Assembly (NCBI GenBank): GCA_002436115.1 | Contig: DIXV01000054.1 | Span: 8,012 to 13,011 of the forward strand | Direction of reading: 5' to 3' | Length of the DNA stretch: 5,000 nucleotides | Origin: Streptococcus sp. UBA6071 | GTDB lineage: Bacteria > Bacillota > Bacilli > Lactobacillales > Streptococcaceae | Part shown: positions 1 through 5,000 of the stretch, one piece after another | How positions within the stretch are numbered: the first letter of the stretch is position 1 | Layout of the letters: every line of letters starts with the position of its first letter | The notes under the pieces: generated by a model | The model's database searches: none | Seen by the model: only the letters and a program-made list of their open reading frames with translations | What the model was told of the DNA's origin: nothing | Position numbers and translations under genes: made by a program

Positions 1-21
1 ATACCTATGAGGGTAAGCTAC

Positions 22-63
22 AAGTCAAGGTGTTAGGAAGGCTTCCCAGCCCTTGACTTTTCT
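22..63 (+). terminator. Probable hairpin terminator of an upstream gene
   Basis: A perfect 9-bp stem pairs AAGTCAAGG (22-30) with CCTTGACTT (51-59). A small inner GGAA/TTCC stem (36-39 with 43-46) lies inside its loop. The tail TTTTCTC is only moderately T-rich, so termination may be incomplete and some transcription could read through into the MATE gene. All three forward frames stop near here (TGA 8-10, TAG 34-36, TGA 54-56), so an upstream gene could end in any of them. The TGA at 8-10 would place the hairpin 11 nt after the stop, a typical terminator spacing. The upstream gene cannot be identified from so short a tail. Confidence 0.45.
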
Positions 64-76
64 CGGTTACCTTACT

Positions 77-106
77 TTGTTCTTTTTCAACTAGACTTTC
101 TATACA
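77..106 (+). promoter_or_regulatory. Weak candidate promoter for the MATE/AI-2E pair
   Basis: TTGTTC (77-82) and TATACA (101-106) are separated by 18 nt and resemble -35 and -10 boxes, each with several mismatches to consensus. A start about 7 nt past the -10 box would fall at or just inside the ATG at 111, giving an essentially leaderless message or one starting at a later ATG. An alternative -35, TTGACT at 53-58, is closer to consensus, but no good -10 box follows it at 16-18 nt. Confidence is low. Confidence 0.2.
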
Positions 107-110
107 GCTT

Positions 111-1403
111 ATGTCTTATTATCGGAAAATCTTACAGATAGGTCTACCAGCCATGATGGAGAATGGCTTGCAAATGCTGATGATGGTTGTGGATGCCTAT
201 TTGGTGGCCCAGATAAGTCTCGCTGCTGTTTCTGCTGTCTCTATCGCAGCTAACCTCATTTCCATTTATCAGGCGGTCTTTATTGCCTTAAGTGCCGTCA
301 TTTCCTCTTTAGTTGCTCGAGCTCTTGTTCAAAAGACTCCAGAAGACTTGTCTAAAGTTATCAGTCAAGCGATTCAATTAACCCTCTGTCTCAGTCTATT
401 TATGGGGGTGGTCTCCATCTTTGGTGGCAGAACCATCCTCTATTTACTGGGAGCATCAGCAGAAGTCGGTCGTTTAGGAGCGACCTATCTAGCCTGGGTG
501 GGAGGCTCTATCTTTCTTTTAGGATTGATGATAAGTCTGGGAGCTGTTTTACGTGCAAAGGGTCAGCCACGTCTACCGATGTATGTCAGTTTTCTAGTGA
601 ATATTGTCAATATCGTCTTATCTGCTATAGCTGTCTTTGTTTTTAAATGGGGTATTTTGGGTGTGGCTTTAGGAACCCTGCTCTCTCGAGTTGTTGGTTT
701 GGTTTTTCTTTGGCACCTTTTAGGGGACAAAAGTGAAAGAAGCGGTTGGCAGGTGGATTGGGAGCTCCTTCGCCTAGTCTTGCCAGTAGCAGGAGAACGG
801 CTAATCATGCGTGTAGGAGATGTTTTAATTGTGGCCTTCATTGCTCGCTTGGGAACTGCTGTTCTTGCAGGCAATGCTATTGGAGAAAGCCTCACTCAAT
901 TTACCTACCTACCTGCTATGAGTTTGTCTGTGGCAACAGTGATTCTTACTGCTCAATCTCATGCGCAAAATGATAGGTTTGCAGTCGAAGAGATTCGTAA
1001 GCAAAGTTATCGGCTATCCCTCACTCTGATGGGGCCGATAGCAGGCTTTATCCTCCTTTTCAGTGGGACTTTAATCAGTCTGTTCACCAAAGATAGCCAA
1101 GCAGGGCAAGCCAGTCAATTGCTTGTTCTCATGTCTTTCTTAAGCTTGCCAATGACAGCAGGCACGCTAATTCATACAGGTCTTTGGCAAGGCTTGTCTC
1201 GGCCGAAACTTCCCTTTTACGCCACTGGTTTGGGAATGTTCGTGTTTAGAATTGGTTTGGGTTATGTCCTGACCTTCGTCTTTGAGTTTGCCTTTCTAGG
1301 TATTTTAATGGCAGTCAGCTTGGACAATCTCTTTCGTTGGTTCTTTTTAAAAATAATTTACAATAACATCTATAGGAGAAATAGTAATCATGAAACTCAA
1401 TAG
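111..1403 (+). CDS. MATE-family multidrug/cation antiporter
   Basis: This is an integral membrane exporter of the MATE (NorM/DinF-like) family, whose members expel cationic drugs, dyes or metabolites in exchange for Na+ or H+. At 430 residues it has the usual family length, with about 12 hydrophobic segments (near 8-28, 38-66, 84-103, 122-144, 157-178, 180-204, 219-245, 250-280, 302-322, 335-355, 368-391 and 392-415). The twofold pseudo-repeat is visible: LPAMMENGLQMLM followed by VVDAYLVAQI in the first half, and LPVAGERLIM followed by VGDVLIVAFIARLG in the second (from about 223). D28 in the first membrane segment appears to match the ion-coupling Asp of NorM (Asp36 in the Vibrio cholerae protein). 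GAVLRAKGQPRLP (about 144-156) is the typical loop at the middle of the first half. The ATG at 111 is the only start after the in-frame stop at 54-56 that keeps the whole first membrane segment, although no Shine-Dalgarno sequence precedes it; M15 (153) is the fallback. The stop overlaps the next gene by 14 nt. The substrate cannot be read from sequence. Confidence 0.93.
   Translation: MSYYRKILQIGLPAMMENGLQMLMMVVDAYLVAQISLAAVSAVSIAANLISIYQAVFIALSAVISSLVARALVQKTPEDLSKVISQAIQLTLCLSLFMGVVSIFGGRTILYLLGASAEVGRLGATYLAWVGGSIFLLGLMISLGAVLRAKGQPRLPMYVSFLVNIVNIVLSAIAVFVFKWGILGVALGTLLSRVVGLVFLWHLLGDKSERSGWQVDWELLRLVLPVAGERLIMRVGDVLIVAFIARLGTAVLAGNAIGESLTQFTYLPAMSLSVATVILTAQSHAQNDRFAVEEIRKQSYRLSLTLMGPIAGFILLFSGTLISLFTKDSQAGQASQLLVLMSFLSLPMTAGTLIHTGLWQGLSRPKLPFYATGLGMFVFRIGLGYVLTFVFEFAFLGILMAVSLDNLFRWFFLKIIYNNIYRRNSNHETQ
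1374..1378 (+). promoter_or_regulatory. Ribosome binding site of the AI-2E family gene
   Basis: AGGAG lies 11 nt before the ATG at 1390 and inside the last codons of the MATE gene. It supports the overlapping start over later Met codons. The slightly long spacing and the 14-nt overlap fit translational coupling. Confidence 0.7.
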
Positions 1404-2529
1404 ACGTCTCATCGTCAGCCTAATGACCGCTATTCTAGCAGTCTACGTTATCATTTATTATTGGGCATCGGGTGAGCGATTTGTAAACACAGTCATCGCT
1501 GCTGCGACCCCTTTTATAGGTGGAGCCATGATTGCTTATGTGGTCAATATTCTGATGTCAGGCTACGAAAACCTTTACTTGCGCTTGGTAAAAAACAAGT
1601 TTGCACGTAAACTCGCTCGGAGTATTAGCCTCTTGCTTGCTTATTCAACCTTTCTTGCCCTAATCCTTTTTCTTATAGGAACGGTTTTTCCTGAGTTGAT
1701 TTCTAGTATCCAATCACTCATATCTCGGGCACCGAGGGATGTCAGCAATCTTATCAAACAGTTGCAAAGCCTCAGGTGGATTGATGAAACCCTGAGAGAT
1801 TATTTTGGTAACAATGCCGCAACAGAAATTTCTAGCCAGTTGACAAAGTATGTTCAGCAGACCCTCACTAATGTCGGTGCTATTCTTATCAACTTGATTA
1901 CCTCAGTGACTAGTGTTTTCTCCGTAGCGCTCAGTATGTTTGTGAGTTTGATTTTTTCTGCCTATGTTTTAGCGAGCAAAGAAAGATTAGGACGTCAGGT
2001 GCGTCGTCTTATTCAAGCCTATGTCCCTAAACTCTATCGCCCGTTTGAAACGATTCGTCAAGTCTTTCACCAATCGTTTCGTAACTTTATTGTCGGCCAA
2101 ACAGTGGAGGCTATTATTTTAGGTTGTTTGACATTTGTCGGCATGCAGATTTTTAACTTCCCTTATGCTCCAACAATTAGTGTTTTAATCGCTTTTACAG
2201 CACTTATCCCTGTGGTGGGAGCTTATATCGGGGTAACGATTGGTGTGATTTTGATCATGACCCAGTCTATGAGTCAGGCGCTCTGGTTCTTCATTTTTGT
2301 AGTTGTCCTTCAGCAGTTTGAAGGAAATCTTATCTACCCACGTGTGGTTGGTAATTCTGTCGGGCTCCCAGGAATGTGGGTTATCATGGCTATTACGATT
2401 GGTGGTGCTTTAGGTGGTATTTTGGGAATGCTCATGGCGGTGCCTTTCCTTGCAGCTTGTTACAAGCTTATCCGACAAGATGTTCAGCGCAGAGAAGATA
2501 GAAAAAAGCTAATATCTAAGCAAACCTAG
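1390..2529 (+). CDS. AI-2E family transporter (PerM/YtvI-like permease)
   Basis: This is a polytopic membrane protein of the AI-2E (formerly UPF0118/PerM) family. The family was named after E. coli TqsA, which affects autoinducer-2 export, but members also include Na+/H+ antiporters and most are uncharacterised, so AI-2 transport should not be assumed. The 379-residue length is typical. Hydrophobic segments lie near 7-25, 33-55, 77-101, 160-195, 229-253, 257-290, 297-310 and 326-362. A soluble stretch at about 102-155 follows segment three, as is usual. The best family marks are in the C-terminal half: FNFPYAPTISVLIAFTALIP with VVGAYIG (about 255-281), EGNLIYPRVVGNSVGLP (321-337), and GGALGGILGMLMAVP (about 348-362). 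The C-terminal tail after 370 is basic and cytoplasmic in character. The gene overlaps the MATE gene by 14 nt and ends 20 nt before a strong terminator, so the two are very likely co-transcribed. A shared role in export or ion homeostasis is only suggested by this arrangement. Confidence 0.92.
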   Translation: MKLNRRLIVSLMTAILAVYVIIYYWASGERFVNTVIAAATPFIGGAMIAYVVNILMSGYENLYLRLVKNKFARKLARSISLLLAYSTFLALILFLIGTVFPELISSIQSLISRAPRDVSNLIKQLQSLRWIDETLRDYFGNNAATEISSQLTKYVQQTLTNVGAILINLITSVTSVFSVALSMFVSLIFSAYVLASKERLGRQVRRLIQAYVPKLYRPFETIRQVFHQSFRNFIVGQTVEAIILGCLTFVGMQIFNFPYAPTISVLIAFTALIPVVGAYIGVTIGVILIMTQSMSQALWFFIFVVVLQQFEGNLIYPRVVGNSVGLPGMWVIMAITIGGALGGILGMLMAVPFLAACYKLIRQDVQRREDRKKLISKQT

Positions 2530-2547
2530 CAAAGAATTCTAAAGAAG

Positions 2548-2590
2548 AACCGACACTCCTTATGAAAATAAGGGGTGTCGGTTTATTGTT
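2548..2590 (+). terminator. Rho-independent terminator after the transporter pair
   Basis: A 14-bp stem pairs ACCGACACTCCTTA (2549-2562) with TAAGGGGTGTCGGT (2569-2582) around a TGAAAA loop. It has one G-T pair and can extend by one A-T pair (2548/2583). The tail TTTATTGTT follows at once. The strength and position, about 20 nt after the stop at 2529, make it the end of the MATE/AI-2E transcript. The stem is almost perfect on the other strand too, but no convergent gene needs it. Confidence 0.92.
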
Positions 2591-2592
2591 GC

Positions 2593-2631
2593 AAAATAGC
2601 TTTCTAAAAGAAGATAAACCTGCTATTTTTT
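2593..2631 (+). other. Second inverted repeat, weak hairpin with T-rich tail
   Basis: AAAATAGC (2593-2600) pairs perfectly with GCTATTTT (2622-2629) across a 21-nt loop, and the right arm runs into TT (2630-2631) before AAAA. The stem is AT-rich and the loop long, so it is a poor terminator by itself. It could back up the preceding terminator or be a chance feature of AT-rich DNA. Confidence 0.35.
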
Positions 2632-2660
2632 AAAAGTCAAGTCCAGAAACTACTTTTCTT

Positions 2661-2690
2661 AAAAAAAACTTAAAAAATATTTCATTTTTT
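2661..2690. promoter_or_regulatory. A/T-tract region with 7-bp inverted repeat upstream of the surface-protein promoter
   Basis: Runs of A (2661-2668 and 2672-2677) and T (2685-2690) lie just upstream of the promoter. AAAAAAT (2672-2678) and ATTTTTT (2684-2690) form a perfect 7-bp inverted repeat around ATTTC. Such tracts can bend DNA or act as an UP element for RNA polymerase, and the inverted repeat could be an operator. Either role is inference from position and composition. Confidence 0.35.
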
Positions 2691-2720
2691 GAACACAAAT
2701 CGATTTTTTTATAGTATAAT
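2689..2720 (+). promoter_or_regulatory. Promoter of the surface-protein gene
   Basis: TATAAT at 2715-2720 is a perfect -10 box. The best -35 candidate is TTGAAC (2689-2694), five of six matches to consensus, but at a long 20-nt spacing. An overlapping TATAGT at 2710-2715 would give a 15-nt spacing instead. Transcription would begin near 2727, giving a leader of about 24 nt that is mostly ribosome binding site. The AT-rich upstream tracts may compensate for the poor spacing. Confidence 0.6.
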
Positions 2721-2736
2721 ATTTCTTAGGAGAAAA

Positions 2737-2743
2737 AAGGAGA
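2737..2743 (+). promoter_or_regulatory. Ribosome binding site of the surface-protein gene
   Basis: AAGGAGA ends 7 nt before the ATG at 2751, a near-ideal match and spacing that fixes the start. A second AGGAG at 2728-2732 lies too far upstream to serve this ATG well. Confidence 0.85.
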
Positions 2744-2750
2744 TAATAGA

Positions 2751-5000
2751 ATGAAAAAAACTGCAAAAGTTTTAGGTGGCTTTGGTGCGGTGGCTTTGTC
2801 AACCGGACTAACTAATCAGGTTTATGCACTAGATACGGTTGAAAGCGCTTTATCGTCAGGCGCTGAGGTTGTTCAAGTAGAACAAGCTGAAGCCTCCATA
2901 ATCACAGAAGCGACTGTTAGCCAAGCTGCAGCCGAGCTTTCTGTTGCACAGAATCAAGTGGCGGCTCAAGAAGCAGTAGTTGCTGAGGCAATAAAGCAAG
3001 AACAGGACTCGGCACAAGCGGTTGCCACTGCTCGAGCAGAAGTTGCAGAAAAAGAAGCTGCTGTCAATATGGCAAGCGATGAAAATCTTGCAGCTGCCCA
3101 ATCCAATGTAGAAGCTGCTGAAAATGCTGTTGCTACCGCTGAAAACGCCGTCGAAGCAGCAGCAGTTACAGAAGCAGCAGCAGAGAGAGAGGTAGCAACC
3201 CAAGAGCAGGTTGTCACAGAAAAACAATCTGATGTCGCTACTGCCCAATCTGATGTCGCTACTGCTCAGACTGCTGTAGATGAGGCACAAGCTGCTGCAG
3301 ACGCTTCTGATCCTGTTAAGGCACAAGAAAAAGTAACCGCAGCTGAGCTTGGAGTGACAACCGCAACTGCTAATCTAAACAAGGCGACACAAGATGTTAC
3401 TACCGCTGAACAGGAAGTGACAGCTAAAGAAGCGGCGCTAACTGCAGCAAATAATGCAGATGCCAACCGCCAAACGGCAATTGCAAATGCAGAGTCCCAA
3501 GTAACAGTGGCTCAAACAGCCTTAGCAAATGAGCAAGGAAATTTAACTGCAGCTCTCTCAGCTGCACAAGTAGCGAGTGATAATCAGGCAGCAGCGCAAG
3601 CAGCTTTTGAGGAGGCTGTACAAGTAGCTGCTAATGCTACTGGAACGTATAACTCTGGAAATACGATCACGATTTCAGATGAGTATGTCAGTGAGCTAAG
3701 AAAGTACTTGTCAACTTCTAATGCTACTGAGAAACAAGCATCCTTTAATCGCTTGGCAACACTTTCGAAAGATCTCAAAGCGTTGGCTTCGAACACTTTC
3801 CAAGCAACGACTGGCGATAACAGTCGTACGTTTGATACTAACAATATGTCAACAGCTATTCAGACAGAGCTCTCTCTTTTTGCATCTGATTTAATGAACC
3901 AAATCCGCCAGCGCTTTGGAACGACGTTAACAACAGTGACCCCATCATCTGTTCAATTTGCTGATGGAGTGGCAGATGGTTATGTTAGCAGTAACTGGAG
4001 TTTTGACGATACGAGAGAAAATGGGCACAATGAGGATGCCATTAATGCAGCTGCTAATCAACTTGGCTTGCTTACGAGTACCCAAAAAGATGTTCAGTAC
4101 TATGAAAACATGTATACGGTTAGTCGTCAGCAAGTCTCTATGACGGTTGCTCAGGCAAAAAATCTTATCCACTCCTCTCTGCTTGCTTTTATGTTCAATG
4201 GGTTAGAGTACGATCATGCTAATTCGATTTCAGGCCTCTTAAATGATGGTCGAACGACAGCGACCTATCTTGGAGTTGATATCTCTGATCGTGCGACAGC
4301 TCTGAGTGCACACTTTTTAACAGTTGATACAAATCTTATCCCTGCAGGCAATACCGCCTTTGACCGTACAGCGATTACCTCAATAGCAACTACTCCTACT
4401 GCAGCTGCTCAAGCTGCTCTTGATGCGGCTCAAACAGCATTGACCCAAGCACAAGAGGAGAATACCCGAGCTCAAGCCGCTCTTGCAACTGCTCAGAACC
4501 AATTGGCTCAAGCGCAAGCAAATCTTACAACTGCTGAGAATCAGTTGGCTCAAGCTCAAGCTACTCCAGAACAAACGCCAGCCGCTATCCAAGCCTTGGA
4601 AGAAGCTAGAGCCGGAGTAATTACTGCTCAAGAAAACCTAGATTCAGCTACTCAAGCTGCATTAACCGCCAATCAAGTCCTTACAGCTGCTCAAGCCGCT
4701 CAAGCTGCAGTGGGCACAGATTTTGCAGATAGACAGGCAGATCTTGTAGCGGCGCAAACGATTCTGACCAATAAGAAAGACATCCTCTCTCAGGCAGAGG
4801 ATACCTTGGCAGAGGCGACCACTACGCTTAACAATCTAAAGGCTATTCTTAATCAAGCCCAAGCTGATACAGCAGTTAAGACTCAAGCGAAGGATACTGC
4901 TCAGGCAGATCTTCAGGCTGCTCAAGCTTACCTACAAACGATTGTCAATGCAATTAACCGTCTAGACACTGCTCGGGACGAATTGGCAGCGGCTAATAAT
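2751..5000 (+). CDS. SEC10/PgrA-type surface exclusion protein, coiled-coil stalk with CAP-like domain (3' end outside window)
   Basis: The frame is open from ATG 2751 to the window edge: 750 residues are visible and the C-terminus is missing. Residues 1-26 form a signal peptide (basic MKKTAK, hydrophobic core, V-Y-A before the cut after A26) without a YSIRK motif. Residues about 50-295 are an Ala/Gln/Glu/Val heptad-rich coiled coil, broken near 184-189 by DASDPV with its only proline, P188. Residues about 300-545 are a globular domain resembling the SEC10/PgrA domain, a distant CAP-superfamily fold. It contains LMNQIRQRFG (381-390), the only Trp (W416) in SSNW, NGH with H426, YEN with E452, and DHA with H489. 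A second Ala/Gln coiled coil starts after P549 and continues past the edge. No Cys was seen. Enterococcal PrgA/Sec10 has the same plan and, from the cell surface, blocks conjugative transfer into cells already carrying the plasmid; some relatives act in adhesion. A proline-rich wall segment and LPXTG anchor are expected downstream but not seen. Family call is strong; exact role is unproven. Confidence 0.87.
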   Translation, partial: MKKTAKVLGGFGAVALSTGLTNQVYALDTVESALSSGAEVVQVEQAEASIITEATVSQAAAELSVAQNQVAAQEAVVAEAIKQEQDSAQAVATARAEVAEKEAAVNMASDENLAAAQSNVEAAENAVATAENAVEAAAVTEAAAEREVATQEQVVTEKQSDVATAQSDVATAQTAVDEAQAAADASDPVKAQEKVTAAELGVTTATANLNKATQDVTTAEQEVTAKEAALTAANNADANRQTAIANAESQVTVAQTALANEQGNLTAALSAAQVASDNQAAAQAAFEEAVQVAANATGTYNSGNTITISDEYVSELRKYLSTSNATEKQASFNRLATLSKDLKALASNTFQATTGDNSRTFDTNNMSTAIQTELSLFASDLMNQIRQRFGTTLTTVTPSSVQFADGVADGYVSSNWSFDDTRENGHNEDAINAAANQLGLLTSTQKDVQYYENMYTVSRQQVSMTVAQAKNLIHSSLLAFMFNGLEYDHANSISGLLNDGRTTATYLGVDISDRATALSAHFLTVDTNLIPAGNTAFDRTAITSIATTPTAAAQAALDAAQTALTQAQEENTRAQAALATAQNQLAQAQANLTTAENQLAQAQATPEQTPAAIQALEEARAGVITAQENLDSATQAALTANQVLTAAQAAQAAVGTDFADRQADLVAAQTILTNKKDILSQAEDTLAEATTTLNNLKAILNQAQADTAVKTQAKDTAQADLQAAQAYLQTIVNAINRLDTARDELAAANN
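3225..3266 (+). repeat. 21-bp tandem duplication encoding heptad QSDVATA twice
   Basis: Two adjacent 21-bp units (3225-3245 and 3246-3266) are identical at 20 of 21 bases and encode QSDVATA at residues 159-165 and 166-172. A diverged third unit, QTAVDEA (173-179), follows. The unit is exactly one coiled-coil heptad, so gain or loss lengthens or shortens the stalk by one heptad without breaking the frame or the coil register. Confidence 0.85.
4482..4565 (+). repeat. 42-bp imperfect tandem repeat (two heptads each) in the C-terminal coiled coil
   Basis: Unit one (4482-4523) encodes LATAQNQLAQAQAN (residues 578-591). Unit two (4524-4565) encodes LTTAENQLAQAQAT (592-605). They match at 35 of 42 bases, and most differences are in the third or first codon position. 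This looks like an older duplication than the 21-bp repeat, again a whole number of heptads. Confidence 0.8.

Noticed and set aside
3..56. Possible C-terminal tail of an upstream protein in the same frame as the MATE gene, ending at TGA 54-56
   Set aside because: The whole stretch is occupied by a terminator-like hairpin, all three frames are open for only a few codons, and 17 residues are too few to identify; not annotated as a gene.
563..973. Open frames within the MATE gene, one on each strand
   Set aside because: They overlap a full-length MATE protein whose membrane segments and motifs run through this region; the translations are basic or Cys-rich and unlike known proteins.
3156..3182. 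GCA trinucleotide runs as a phase-variation tract
   Set aside because: Only three GCA codons in a row on each side of a short interruption; slippage would be in frame and the tract is too short to call.
2856..3466. Antisense open frames opposite the surface-protein gene, one Ala/Ser-rich and one Cys/Ser/Leu-rich
   Set aside because: They arise from the strong Ala/Gln/Glu codon bias of the sense coiled coil, lack ribosome binding sites, and their low-complexity translations match no family I recognise.
3584..4172. Shorter open frames on both strands across the CAP-like domain and flanks
   Set aside because: They lie wholly inside a convincing sense gene and have no start signals or recognisable protein features.
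2751..5000. Antigen I/II (SspA/SpaP-type) adhesin
   Set aside because: The Ala-rich helical stalk is similar in style, but the head has the LMNQIRQRFG, YEN and DHA motifs of the SEC10/PgrA CAP-like domain and no V-region-like lectin sequence was recognised.

Overview
The window looks like chromosomal DNA of a low-GC Gram-positive coccus, most probably Streptococcus or a close relative. The grounds are strong AGGAG-type ribosome binding sites, a tightly packed pair of transporter genes, an intrinsic terminator with a T-rich tail, and a secreted Ala/Gln-rich surface protein of a type found in streptococci, enterococci and lactobacilli. The genus is inferred from gene style and was not searched.

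Layout. Bases 1-110 hold a hairpin that probably terminates an upstream gene, then a short leader. Bases 111-1403 (+) encode a complete 430-residue MATE-family multidrug/cation antiporter. Bases 1390-2529 (+) encode a complete 379-residue AI-2E-family membrane protein whose start overlaps the MATE gene by 14 nt, so the two form a translationally linked transporter pair. A strong Rho-independent terminator (about 2548-2590) closes this unit. Bases 2591-2750 are AT-rich, with A/T tracts, a second weak hairpin, a promoter with a perfect TATAAT box, and a strong ribosome binding site.

Bases 2751-5000 (+) are one reading frame that stays open to the window edge (750 codons visible, 3' end missing). 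It encodes a large exported protein: signal peptide, long Ala/Gln/Glu-rich coiled-coil stalk, globular CAP-like domain of the SEC10/PgrA 'surface exclusion' type, then a second long coiled coil. The rest of the stalk and any wall anchor lie beyond the window.

The two transporters are probably independent of the surface protein, since a terminator and a separate promoter lie between them. The surface protein is the item of most interest. Its relatives include PrgA/Sec10 of enterococcal conjugative plasmids, which block redundant conjugation, yet here it sits beside ordinary transporter genes with no conjugation gene in view. No RNA gene, insertion sequence or CRISPR array was seen.
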